A stretch of DNA of 64,000 bases from Miscanthus floridulus (Eukaryota; Streptophyta; Magnoliopsida; Poales; Poaceae), in assembly GCF_019320115.1 (NCBI RefSeq), contig NC_089591.1, positions 19,570,502-19,634,501 of the forward strand, in the 5' to 3' direction. The position numbers and the translations under genes are program-made. A model generated the notes under the pieces. The model worked only from the letters and a program-made list of their open reading frames with translations. It did no database searches and was not told the DNA's origin. This document shows positions 12,501-23,745 of this stretch, one piece after another (position 1 is the stretch's first letter; the number at the start of each line of letters is the position of its first letter).

Positions 12501-12706
12501 ACTGTTGTGTCCCTTCAATTGATTAACCTGACAGATTTCTGAGGCTGACTATGTTGCTACATACTCAACTTTCTCTCTAGATGGAGTGGTTAGATTCATG
12601 GAACTGTTCCCACAATTTATAACTACCTTCCAGGACCTCAACCAATCCATACCCAAGATAACATCAATTCTAGATGAGTCTATGACTACAAGGTTGGCTT
12701 GAAATT

Positions 12707-14005
12707 CTACCCCCTTATGATGAGACTAGTAGCTAAGCATATCCAATTTGCTTTCATTTCCCCTCTAGGTGAGTTTACTAACATGGGTTTCTTCATAACA
12801 CATACGGGAATACCATGCTTCTTTATGAAAGTATATGCTATGAAGGAATGCAAAGCACCAGAATCAAAAAGAACTATAGCTGAGTTTGAGTTGATCGGAA
12901 ATGTACTGATCACCACATCAGGTGCCTCCTGAGCTATCTCTGTAGTCACATGATTAACCTTTCCACGGACATAGTTCTGCTACATATTAGTCATCTTGTT
13001 AGGACATTTATTGGAGTAATGTCTTGGTTCTCCACAGTTGAAGCATCTATTGTCATTAACTGCATTTGGCGCCTTTGGTGCACCATTCTTTTGTGGAGCA
13101 TTGGGGACATTGTTCTTCACAGGAGCATTGTTAGTTTGCTACTGGCACTGGACTGGTGTCTTATACTATTGTTGCTGCTGCTGTGCACGTTGTGGTTGCT
13201 GGCTATGGTTGATCAGACTAGGCTGACCCTGATAGCACTATTGTGGATGAGTCTATTGAGAATTGGTACGCAAGTGAGAGTTGCTCCTAGATTGCTATCC
13301 CTGGAACTTGCTTTTCTTGTCCTCCATCTCACGGTGCTTGTTCTCAATGACCAAGGCTTTATCCACTAGTTGCTAAAAACTAGCAAAGGTATGAGTTAAC
13401 AATTGGTACTAGAGGCCATCATTCAAATCTTCCATGAACAGTTCCTGCCTCTTGTCATCATCCTCCACTTTAGTAGGTGCGTACCATGACAATTGTATGA
13501 ACTTGTCATGATACTCCACAACAGTCATGCTCCCCTGCTTGAGAGCCAACAATTCCTTCTTCTTGAGTTTCATTAATCCAGCAGGCACATGATGAGAGCG
13601 GAAGGCACTGCAAAACTCTTGCCAAGTGATGGGATTATCTTCATTATGGCCAAAATGGAAAGAGTCCCACCAGTCAAGTGTAGCCCCCTGCAGTTGCCTA
13701 GAAGCATACAAAACCTTCTCTCTGTCATCACATTGTGCGATCTCAAGTTGCCTCTCAATTGCACGCAGCCAATCATCAGCTTGGAGTGGGTTAGTGGAAT
13801 GTTTGAAAATAGGTGGGTGACCCTTCAAAAACTCTCCCCTCTTATCTCTAACTTGAGGGGGTGCATTTTCATTCCCATGGTTCTGCATATTCTGAGCCAT
13901 CTGCTGCAACAATTGGGTTTGCATCATCATCAATTGCTCTAGGGTAACAAGGGGTGGCGGCGGCAAGTTCTCGTCCCCTTGGTTGTTCCTTCTGGTGTTC
14001 ACCAT
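12707..14005 (-). pseudogene. gag-pro: Gag and protease of element A
   Basis: The ATG at 14005 (MVNTRRNNQGDE) opens a frame that can be followed to 12707 with only in-frame stops, nearly all TAG. Order: Gln-rich segment, capsid (Retrotrans_gag) with DDWLRAIERQ and WWDSFHF, linker, CCHC zinc knuckle CFNCGEPRHYSNKC at about 13000-13040, then aspartic protease with FDSGALHSF (12860-12890). The usual active-site string is DSGAS; here the fifth residue is Leu. Capsid packages the RNA, the knuckle binds it, protease cuts the polyprotein. The plus-strand frames over this region are shadows. Confidence 0.85.
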
Positions 14006-14081
14006 CTGTAGATACATCATATAAGTCTCATATGTCCAAAATATGTAACTTTTAAGAGATAATGGCCTAATGACAGCAGAT

Positions 14082-14084
<3 letters not shown>

Positions 14085-14129
<45 letters not shown>
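14085..14129. repeat. (AT)n microsatellite
   Basis: About 22 AT dinucleotides in an uninterrupted run, located in the genomic leader of element A, 80 bp upstream of the gag ATG. Confidence 0.95.
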
Positions 14130-14131
<2 letters not shown>

Positions 14132-14778
14132 AGAAGATAAATGTTCTGAACTTTTCCGGCGAGTTGGACAGACAGCAGTGCAGTAAAATGAGCATATCTT
14201 ACTCTCTGTTTATCCTCTGAATGCAAATTTTACCTTTCTGGAAAGCTTATGAAATTCTATACAACTTTCATTTAGAAAACATTCCCAGATTCTGAAGTTT
14301 AGTCAGGCAAAAACAGATGACAAGCAGTACTGCTCCAGATTTCTAACAGCACAGAAACTATCAACTTACAATAGCTGTATCTCACAATTCATAACAGGTA
14401 TTTAGGTGATTCTAGAGCCAAAAGAAAGATGCAGAAGTCTACTTATCTCCATAAAATTTTCATGACCATTGAACATCCAGAACATGAGATATGAACTGAT
14501 AAAGGTGGACTGCTCAGAATGATATAGAACGGACAAGCAAGATAAAAAGAAACCCAACTATTTATTCATATCATCCTTAAGCCTTAGTCTTAAACTAAAT
14601 GACTGTGGACATGCCCACAAATCACCACAATCATGACAAAAATCCAAATCAAACATTATCCATCATGACAATCATCCAACCACTTAAGTGACAATTGTTC
14701 AACCATTGAAAATAAAAGAAACTAAACTACACTCTCACACATCTATGCGTGTTTATTACATATTTGTGGGAAATCCTC
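14130..14778 (-). other. Leader between accessory ORF and gag of A
   Basis: AT-rich, no frame on either strand of any quality. It contains phrases typical of chromovirus leaders but no domain. Confidence 0.5.
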
Positions 14779-15879
14779 CTATGGGTCGATGTTGGTGCTG
14801 GTGTTGGGGTCTCCATAGCCTCCTCTATTCCTCGGGGGTGATTCAGCAGGAATACTTGGTGTCTCCACATCAGAACCACCTTGTTGCTGCTTCAACATAG
14901 CATTCTCAAGGGCAAGTTGTAGGTAAGCCTTCCCCATGACATCTAGCACATCCAAGGTTTGATCCAAGTCGGTGTTGGTCTAGGCCAAGCTCACTAGGGT
15001 AGGCCGAAGCCTATGGTTCTCCTCCCCACATGGTGTGGTGATGTTGTACATGGACTGGCCACTCCGACGGCGGGGAAGATAACGATCCTCCTCCCATGCA
15101 ATGTCGTCGAAGTGGCGGTCGCAATTGACCACCAACGCCAGTCAAGCAGCATCTAGGATAGCAGCTGCACGTGTGAGCCATGCAATGATAGCATGGTGGA
15201 TGTAGTGCACCCGACTCCCTTTGTGGATGTACACCTCCATCTCCTAGAAGCCGGTGTAGTCGGGGTGGGTCTAATGCTCTGTCCGGTACTGCATGGTGCA
15301 CCTAGTGTGGTAGCGGCGTACAAGGGAGAGAAGCTTTGGGTGGTAGTAGGCATCACCCTACAAATCATAGTGGATCTCTGTGGTACACCCCTTAGCCAGC
15401 AGTGCAGCATGGTAGTCATCACCATCACCTCCACCATCTCCTCCATCTCTGTCACCATCATCACCATCAACTCCATTATCATCACCATCATCTCCACCAT
15501 CTCCATCATCACCACCATCATTACCCCCATCATCAGAATCAGAGTTGTCAAAAGCATCACCATCTTTAGGATCACCAGCTCCATCCTGACCCCCCTATTC
15601 ATCTTCCTCCATGAGCTCCTCATCAAATTCTTCTATCTCCATGGGCTCCTCATACATGGGCCCCTCTTCAATCTCCTCATCCCTAGGTTCATCCTCCATC
15701 TTGTCCTTTAGAGGTTCCTCTAGGGGCACCTCCATAGGCGGTTCCTCCTAGGGCTCCTCCACCATGTTCCTCAATGCCTCAACTAGGTGTGGAGGAACAC
15801 ACTTGTCAAGCGTGAACCTCATCCTCCTTGTTGGCATCACAATGGCACGCTTGCGGGCTATCAACTTGGTGCGGGCCAT
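14779..15879 (-). pseudogene. Accessory ORF of element A with histone-H3-like N-terminus
   Basis: The ATG at 15879 opens about 366 codons ending at TAG 14779. It starts MARTKLIARKRAIVMPTRRM, then a Glu/Pro/Met-rich acidic part (residues about 40-95), an Asp/Gly repeat tract (about 100-150), a region with paired aromatic and basic residues (YYHPKLLSLVRRYHTRC), and a C-terminal Leu/Gln-rich coiled coil (YLQLALENAMLKQQQ). Seven or so in-frame stops occur, all TAG/TGA, at places where Gln or Trp fits. Canonical H3 begins MARTKQTARKS, so ARTK..ARK is shared. Cleavage of Met would expose the Ala-Arg-Thr-Lys end read by H3 tail-binding domains. The role is unknown: chromatin tethering is my inference. 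It lies 0.18 kb after the primer site. Confidence 0.7.
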
Positions 15880-16047
15880 CTATAAGATTGAAAAGGTTGA
15901 GTATTAGAATAAGATAATTTTTGCAACAGATAATAGACAGAATATAAGCAAAAAATTTATAGTAAATTAAAGGTAGAAAAATAAAGATAATGTGATCCTA
16001 AAAATCGTCCATTTCTAACTAGGTTGATCGTCCTACAGTCAGTTATA
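15880..16047 (-). other. 5' leader of element A
   Basis: AT-rich leader between the primer binding site and the ATG of the accessory ORF. No upstream ATG-driven frame of note. Confidence 0.5.
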
Positions 16048-16059
16048 GCTTTGATACCA
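16048..16059 (-). other. Primer binding site of element A (initiator tRNA-Met type)
   Basis: Minus strand reads TGGTATCAAAGC three bases after the 5' LTR end. The initiator tRNA-Met site of plant elements is TGGTATCAGAGC, so 11 of 12 bases agree. Confidence 0.8.
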
Positions 16060-16062
16060 ATT

Positions 16063-19000
16063 TGTCGCACCCAATTTTGCATAACAAAACCAAGTGCTCA
16101 TATATTGTGCCCCAGGATGTCCAAACACACATATAATCTCAAATTGCAATAATATCAAAGTAAAGTACTTTATTACATCACATATCCTCATCACATAGTT
16201 ATCACAAGTCTTGCTCATCGGCAACATTATTACATAGAGTAGAGAACTAAGCCCAAAATGCCACAGGGACTCCAACTGGGGGACATCACCCTAGTGATCC
16301 TGGACATCTTCTAGAAACTCTTCATAGACATTATCTGTTACCCATCCAGGATTTTCATTGAATGTAAAACAAGTGTAAGCGCACCATGCTTAACAAGTAT
16401 AACAAAGGGATCTATGAGGCTTCAAAGGCTAGACATGGTTTGACTGTGGTTAGCAATTTTAGTTGGTCAAGTTTTAGCATCCTGAATCACTACTTTAGTG
16501 AATAAACCCAACCCAAGTGGTGATAATGAATAATCAAGATTATGTCAATTCCCAATCCAATCCATATTAACCACTAATCATGAAGGATCTAGACTGCTCG
16601 TATCCATGAGCACGGCTGTTATAACAGGTTAAATATTTCTATAGAAATTGTACAACTTTACCCATCGAGCCAGTGATTCCCAATGTCAGGGTTTGCAATG
16701 CCCACATCACCTCTACCTAGGAAGTGATGGTAGGGTTTCACTACATAACCCTTCGCTAGTCGCACTAACAGGTCGTAGCTACTAAGGTTTTAGCCGTCTA
16801 GCTATATGTGGCCCTCCTCTAGGTGTGGCACTCATGGTCCGCCACATGGTACACACCCTAGTAGGAAAAGAAACATACCAACCTAGTGCCTACCCTCTTG
16901 CCCTTATGGAAAGCTACAGATGAGCTAGTACAATCTAGTTAAGCAGGTTAAAGTCAGAGCCATTTGACACTCGGGGTTGTACGAAACCTCCTGGGTGGCC
17001 GCTTTAGGATTAAGTCCTTATGGAGAGGCACTAGAGCACTCAACCCAGTACTCTAGCCCCCTAATTGTTGCTAAAAAGCTCCATTTTAACACTATTGCAT
17101 AATACCTTTAGTCCATGTTTAACAATTATTTTATGTTGAGCGCTGCAGCATCTATCCTAAAATGCATCCCAAACCATAGGTATCAAGGATATGTGGTACA
17201 ATAGTAATCTAGGTAAAGTCCTTAAAGGTAATTCAAATTTAAACACATGCATGTATATGAATTATAGAGTTCATGGGTACTAAGGGGCCTTTGCTACACT
17301 TGCCTTCTTCAAAGTTTCCTTCCTAGTACTGCTAGTCACCCAACTGCTCCTCAGCAAACTCAACTTGTTCACCCTCTATAAGTGATCCAATCCACCAATC
17401 AAGCATCCAATCCAATCATTACATGCATACAAATAGGCTTCTATTAGAACAATACACCAAATAGTAGAAACAGAGACTAAAAAGCTTATAGAACTAATCT
17501 ACATACTGCTATGAACACATGAGCAAAAAATCACTCTAATCGGACTTAATACGCAAAAGCTATGCATGAGATAAGGTTTCAATGGCATTTTTGTAAATAA
17601 AACAAACTGGATTTGAATTAAAACTAAACTTTAACGTGTTCTGGATGGTACACACTATTATTCAAAAGTATAAGGGCTAAAAAAGATAAATATAGGACTA
17701 CAAAGAAATGATTTTGAACTAATGTTGGACTGCGGGTTGATTCCTTGAAAACCGGGGGACTAAACCACAAAATGTGCTCGACTGACCGCGGTTTGACCAT
17801 GTTGCCGCTGACTGGGTGCCATGCGGCGCACGTGGATTGGCTTGGTGCACTAGGTGGGCATGGATGCGCTGACATGGGCGCGGTGCACCGCGTTTGTGGT
17901 CCACGGTGGACCCGTCATGACCCTAAAGGGGTACGCTATAATTAGAGCCATCCACTTGTGATCCAATGGCACAGAAGAAAGGGAGGGGCTCCCCTCGCCA
18001 GCGTGCAGTGCCAGCATGGTGGCACCATGGTTGCTGATGGGCCGAGCTTGTCGGGATCACTGGTACGGCGATTCTAGCCGCCTCAGACCCAATTGAACAC
18101 ACCTAAATGCAGCGAGCGACCTTGCGAATCCAATGGAGTACAAAAAGGGCATGGAGAAACATGTTAGGATGACGGCCCCATGGTGGCGCCATGAACAGCA
18201 TGATCTAGAGCTCACTGGTATGGTGCTCTAGAGCACAAAACACAAAACAAAGGGGACAGGGAGCACGTGGGGTATACCGTGAACATGTTGAAGGGGTTCT
18301 CGCTGTCTAGGAGGGCTCCAATGCGACCGGTGAGGCGCGATGGCGGACTGTGAAGAGGAAAACCACTGGTGAGCACCAAATGGTAAAATCCATGACCAAA
18401 ATGAGGGGGAGAGGGCACCTACTGTTACGGCGGGGTTCGGTAGAGCTTCTAGGCGCGTCCCCGACAGCAACCGAGCTCTAGAGCGGTGAGCTTGTGGGAG
18501 GGGAGTATGAGCTTGGAGTTGCAAATGAAAAGGGAGAGAGGGGGGGCTCGGTCATAGGATTGAATGGCGAGCGGGGTGCGACAGAATGGGAATAGGTGTG
18601 GTGGAGCTACAGAATCAACAGAATTCAAATGCTTGCCCTGGTTGGCTCGGGGGCGCGACAGGCGAGCGGCCATGGATGGCAAGCACCATCACCGAAATGG
18701 TGAAGAAGGAAGGGGAAGGAAGTGGCTGACATGTGAGTCCCACAATGTAGTGAGAGGAGAGGGGAATCGGCGGGGCGCGGGTGTGGGTGTGGAGCAGGCC
18801 TTTGCCTAGGCCGAATGGAGCGCCAAGCCAGGCTGCAGTGCGCGCGTGCGGTGAAGAGCAGGCGCACGGGAGTGGGCTACCGAGCAGGCAGTGCTTCTGG
18901 GCCACGCGTGGGAGACAGGTGGAGGGAAGGAAGGTGCACAGGGCTAGGCCACCAATGGCCTAGGGCTGGAATGGGGTGCGGGTAAAGAAAAGAAAAGGAA

Positions 19001-19255
19001 AACTTTTTCATTTTCTAGATTTTACAAACTTGCTCCAAGTTCAAACTAGACCTGAATTCAAAGCCACTCAACTCTAACCCTACACTCAGACAAAAACCAA
19101 AATTCTTCGGCATGAATGCAGCAATCATGTTACTAAATCTTATAGTAAATTTTAATTAGCCCAAAATTATTATTTAACCTAGTTTAAAATGCATAAAAAT
19201 TAATTAAATGTTCAAATTTAATTACTAAGTTATAATAAATTTTTAGGGTGCTACA
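16063..19255 (-). repeat. 5' LTR of element A
   Basis: 3193 bp. On the minus strand it starts TGTAGCACCCTAAAAATTT (19255) and ends GGTGCGACA (16063), an intact TG...CA pair. It matches 6355-9578 along its length, with scattered small indels and mostly transition differences. The TATA core present in the 3' LTR is lost here. Confidence 0.9.
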
Positions 19256-19260
19256 GTGTC
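19256..19260. repeat. Target-site duplication of element A (right)
   Basis: GTGTC; pairs with ATGTC at 6350-6354. Confidence 0.65.
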
Positions 19261-19580
19261 CCTCGGTGAGACAAAGCTTGCCTAGGCACTCATCCTATCT
19301 CTACTGGCCCGAGGTGGCCGGAACGTGGTCGCGCCATGGGTGGCCTCGGCCATGGCGACCGTTCGGCGTGTGGCGAGGGCACACCGGCGTTCTCAAGCAT
19401 TCGAGGCTCGGCAAGGCCGGGTCCTTGGCCATGTATATGTGTGCGTGTGTGCAGTGCACCATATCAGCGAAAAGGCCAGCCTTTGGCCCTCCCAAGGGGG
19501 AGAACACGACAGTGCAGCTTGACACATCCACAGTGACGAGCGCAGGAGAGCGACGTCGGGGGCTCACCATGGTGGCAGGG
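19261..19580 (-). repeat. 5' LTR of element D, middle piece
   Basis: 320 bp of GC-rich DNA sandwiched between the right end of A and the left end of B. It matches neither element. By the TSDs it joins 6349 on one side and 35368 on the other. Open frames on both strands here are composition effects. Confidence 0.5.
19576..19580. repeat. Target-site duplication of element B (left)
   Basis: CAGGG, identical to 35363-35367 and directly abutting the LTR. Confidence 0.85.
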
Positions 19581-21145
19581 TGTTGACATAAAAATATGGC
19601 GATGCGATCAACACACATCAAGTCAAAAGATCTAAGTGGAATGAGACTAGAGATCTGCTTAGCTTCAACATAGAACCAGCCGATTCTAAAAACCCAATGA
19701 TGTGCCAGTCAATTTGACCTACAATTGATAAGGAGAGAAAAATCGTATCAGTAATTTAAGGTGGAACATGTCGGTGTTGCACCAAACAGTTCCAAATGTA
19801 TGGCTATATAGTCGATATCCAGCGTATCCATGAAAAGTGTATAACATGCGAACAAATCAACTGTCTAATATAAATGAATTTACAAATAGTTTTGAATCTA
19901 ATCTATTATCATCAACAGTGAGGTTCGATCGGATCAATACAACTATGATAATGATAATAAACTAAAGCCAAAGAATCTATAAAACCATCTATATATTGAT
20001 AGATTCATGAAAACATGCTATATGCATGAGAGTATAGGCAAATCGGCTAAAATAGCCGATGCAGTCATAGCAAACAAACAAAGTATATATCTTGATCATG
20101 AACAAGACCACTAATCAATAATTTCTAATCTAAAGTCTTACCAGTGAGGTTCGACCAGATCGATGCAACTATGGTAGTGTCATTAGATTAGATCTCATTA
20201 ACTAATGAGTTTATTCAAGATTAAAACATGTCTTTGGATGCATACTATGTTTGATTGGAATAGAGATAAAATAGCCGATCTAGCAGAATTAAGCCATCAA
20301 TTATAAGATTTGAAGCGTGACCAGATCAAAGGATGACCAATTAAGATGATATGATGCCAATCTACCTCTATCTCAATCGGGTGAATTTGTTATAATTAAT
20401 AAAACATTAATTATAGCAAGATCGATAACTAGTGAATCAACCAAAATCAGCAAAATCTTACTAATCTTAGCAGCTTCGATAACTAGTGATATTGTATTAA
20501 ACAACATGTTATTTAACACAAGATCGATAACTTTAATCTATATTATGATTCGTAAGAGATCAATTAGCTGATGTTGCCTTACAAACTATGATATAGATCG
20601 ATAACTAACTTATATTATGGCTCATAAAAGATCAATCAGCTGATATAGCTTTATAAGCACAATACAAGTCGTGACGGTACTCACAAGCAAGCTGGAGGTC
20701 GATCAGTCGATGTAGCCTTGTTTGCTAAAGAACTCACCGAAATGTACAGTACTCCTACTCCTAATGCGATGGCAAAAGCCAGAAAGATTGTATTGATTGT
20801 GTATTTGTCCTTTTACAATAACCAGGGTCTAATATTTATACCCAGAACCTAAACATGAATCCTACTCAAATATGACTCATTACAATTCTTGGGATAAAAG
20901 AAAACTTCCTAACTTAATAATAACTTAGACCCTGATTTTCCTTATTCGTAGAGTCTGACACATCTCACTGGCACCACTCAAGTATAGCCCATTGACGCCG
21001 TCTGCTGACGTCATCCATAAAATAGCTGATTCTGACATTACATCTAAATCAGCTGACACCGATTCTCATCTAATCAATTACTTGATGACGCAATCCTAGA
21101 TGCTTCGAGTTCCCGAGTTCTTCTTCCCAAATTTTAGTGTAAACA
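19581..21145 (-). repeat. 3' LTR of element B
   Basis: 1565 bp, copy of 33764-35362. Minus strand starts TGTTTACACTAAAATTTGGG and ends ATGTCAACA. TATA box on the minus strand near 20834-20843 (GGTATAAATATTAG). Several short motifs with 'gatcgataact' recur inside. Confidence 0.9.
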
Positions 21146-21162
21146 CATGCCCCCAATTTTGG
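21146..21162 (-). other. Polypurine tract of element B
   Basis: Minus strand reads AAATTGGGGGCATG directly before the 3' LTR start TGTTTACAC. Confidence 0.6.
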
Positions 21163-21259
21163 GATAAAAATGATTTTATTTCAAAATTGCTATTCATCTG
21201 TTCACCATGTTGCAACCGCTCATTTCAAAATAAATGCATGGCTCCTGACTTCTTGGGCC

Positions 21260-21272
21260 AAATTCTATATAA
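21260..21272 (+). promoter_or_regulatory. Putative TATA box of the antisense gene in B
   Basis: Plus strand reads TTCTATATAATACCCC about 125 bp upstream of the ATG at 21392. Placement fits a promoter for the antisense gene. Motif and spacing only. Confidence 0.4.
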
Positions 21273-21391
21273 TACCCCAATAGTATCATTTCCAGTTCGC
21301 CACCGCCAAAGCCTTAACCCTAGCAAATCCTCTGCTCTACCAAGCTACCGTTCAAGTAACCTTCCTCAAATTCAGATCCTTTTTTGCTACA

Positions 21392-22641
21392 ATGGCAACC
21401 AGCGACCATATTCTTGAGGTATGCCTTCAATCTTCTGCCTTTAGACATAACTCTATATTTTCCTTTTTCTTAAATTCATCCCAACTGGTTTCTAGGAAAT
21501 GAGGAACAAAAATTTGATTCCATCAGCTATTGTTCCTAATGCCTATTATCTTGGACCCATGGGTGACCCTGATCCATCCAATTTCATCAATTAAGAAACC
21601 AAACAAATCCCCTTCAAACAATCTATAGTGAATTTGTCTTCTTGGAACACCAAAAGTTCCTTTAGAATCTAGCCCAAAATGCCTAAGGGATGAAGGGGTT
21701 GGTTTCGTAGGGTATCAGAGAAAAAGGCTAGAGATTAGGAAATTTATGACTTGAATCAATGCCTAACACTCTCACTGTCTAGAATGGAGAGGAATGACTC
21801 ACTTCTGATTTCTGCATCTTACTTTTGGTCCAACACATTGAATGCTTTTATTTTTGGTCACGGGTCTAATGACCATCACTTTGGCCGATATTTACATGTT
21901 GACCGGCCTTATAATAATAGGATCAATGCAACCCTATGATTTCTTAAGTGCTAGGTCCAAGAAATTAGCTAAAATATCAGACAGCACAGGATGGGCAAGC
22001 TATATTCTGAACCATATTAGGGATGGATCGACTATTGATGAAAGAGAGTTTTGAACATGTGGCTGAAAAAAATCATCTTTTGTGGGTTATCTTGCGGACC
22101 AACTTATAATCATAAATACATAACAGAATGTCTTGCAGCTGGCAATGAAATCCCCCTCGAAAAATATCTGCTAGGGTCTACATATCACCTGATGCACCAA
22201 GTATCTATTCAATTACTGAAAAATGAACCAGTGCATACCATCAGGGGCCCTTGGTGGTTAATTCAGCACCAAGTATCTAATTCAATCCCTTCCTTGCAGC
22301 CATCGACTATTGCATCTCAATCGGCCTTGGGTGCTGAATTGTTGTCCTAGGCATTTGAATCAGCGTCTACCAACCTCTAATCGGCTAATCCCCCTAAGGA
22401 GCCAATTACCATTGAAATAACTGATGCTTTTGACAGACCTAAAACAGCAGAAGATGAGAACCTCTCTACTTCACCTACTGATGCTACCAAGGTATCTCCT
22501 CATACCTTTTAATCTTATGTAATCCTCACTCTTCTCTGATTAGTCTCCTTTATCAGATACCACCTGAGAAAACATTTGCACAAGAGCAAAGGTCTAACAA
22601 TCTAATAGTTGAAGATAATCCTGTTGATGCTGATACCCAAC
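21392..22641 (+). pseudogene. Antisense plant-mobile-domain gene of B, 5' part
   Basis: Plus strand, opposite to pol. Exon 1 starts ATGGCAACCAGCGACCATAT (21392-21418); a 77-bp GT-AG intron (21419-21495) follows; exon 2 opens EMRNKNLIPSAIVPNAYYLG and carries the domain core: ARDWEIYDLNQ-type segment, NTLNAFIFGHG, then after a frameshift MTITLADIYMLTGL and KLAKISDSTGWASYIL. TLxDxxxLTGL is typical of the plant mobile domain (PF10536-like), known from transposons and silencing-linked host proteins. A second GT-AG intron is at 22492-22556. The frame has TAA/TAG stops and shifts. Element C interrupts exon 3; the gene resumes at 26964. Confidence 0.7.
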
Positions 22642-22646
22642 CCATT
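22642..22646. repeat. Target-site duplication of element C (left)
   Basis: CCATT, identical to 26959-26963 and directly abutting the LTR. Confidence 0.9.
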
Positions 22647-23522
22647 TGATGTAGACTAGGCCCGATCTTCCGAAAGGTATGATAGCGTCAATTGGTGGAG
22701 ACTCGACATTCATGATCTAGGCTTCGAACCAAGACTGATTTGGACCCCTGCAACTATTACACCACTGCTCCGTTGGTTATCAACCACGCGAACACGATTG
22801 ACCTCACCGAGAAGGCTTTCCTGCAAGCAAATCGAGAACACAAGCAAGAACGAGATAAACACAATCTGAAATTGCAAATAAATATGAGGCTTATGAAAAT
22901 AAGAAGGAGTTCAAGTCTTTATTCAAAAGGACTAATCACCATAGGTGAATAAGATCTAGAACTGGGGCCCTGGTTCATAGCAAGCGGCCTTAGCGGCGAC
23001 AGTTGCAGCAAAATGACGTCTGTTTCATGAGGAAATCAAGAACTAAACAAAACCCAAACCCTAAGGAGAGCGACAGCTGCTATTTATAGAGTCATAGGCA
23101 TCACCCCCCTAGACGTGCCCCCTAATGGGCCCAAACACGATACACGGTCCAACGGAGCAAAAGAGGGTGTTGCAGCACCCTGGCAGATTCTGGATGCTGA
23201 CTTGTTTCAATGATTCCTATTGATTCCGAAGGTCTTTTGACTGTGAAACCACTTGGATTGGCTTCCTTATCAAATTAGCTTTCCAACCATATGTGGATCG
23301 TCGAAAACGGAGTCCGAATGCATCTTGGGTGACCAGTTTAAGGCAGACTAGTCCTGAGGCCGAGGCAGACTCGAACTTGAGTTGCTTTGGGCCTCCACCT
23401 CGGGGACTCGAACCTAATTAGCCTTGGACCTCCTTCTTGACTTGGACACCCTTGCTGGCCTCCTACCCTCTCCATACCATGTGCCAAACATGGTCATATG
23501 CATGGGTGTCATATCCTCATCA
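22647..23522 (-). repeat. 3' LTR of element C
   Basis: 876 bp, equal in length to the right copy; differences seen by eye are mostly C/T and G/A transitions. Minus-strand TATA (CTATAAATAGC) at about 23079-23089. Confidence 0.95.
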
Positions 23523-23535
23523 TCCTCCCCTTCTT
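23523..23535 (-). other. Polypurine tract of element C
   Basis: Minus strand AAGAAGGGGAGGA immediately before the 3' LTR start. Confidence 0.75.
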
Positions 23536-23745
23536 GACGAAAAGCCAGTCCATCGGCAGTCGATTGTGCTTAGAAACTGATCCTGCACAACATAAAGGAG
23601 AACGGGGTTGCGAAAACAAAGGGAACTGAAATAATTGTGAGAAGGAACGTGACCATGTTTCCAAGTTTGTAGCATGTTATCTCGCATAAAATTTCAGCAA
23701 GCATGTAGACTCCATGATTCGAAATGCACACGATGTATGTCAACA

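Larger units (their letters stand above)
6355..19255 (-). mobile_element. Element A: Tekay/Del-like chromovirus, full length but dead
   Basis: About 12.9 kb, minus strand. Order from its 5' end (right): LTR (19255-16063), iMet-type primer site, accessory ORF with H3-like N-terminus, AT microsatellite, gag with zinc knuckle, protease, RT, RNase H, integrase, chromodomain, purine tract, LTR (9578-6355). The pol order protease-RT-RNase H-integrase is that of Ty3/Gypsy; the chromodomain motif after integrase and the 3.2-kb LTRs place it near the Tekay/Del lineage. All coding parts carry stops or frameshifts. It inserted into the LTR of element D. Confidence 0.85.

Noticed and set aside
12699..13942. 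Plus-strand open frames opposite gag-protease of A
   Set aside because: Shadow frames; the minus strand carries capsid, zinc knuckle and protease motifs.
15153..15711. Long open frames on both strands over the GAT/ATC-rich stretch
   Set aside because: They are other-frame readings of the Asp/Gly tract of the accessory ORF of element A; low complexity keeps several frames open.
16048..16059. tRNA gene fragment (initiator Met)
   Set aside because: Only the 12-base complement of the tRNA 3' end is present, next to an LTR: a primer binding site.
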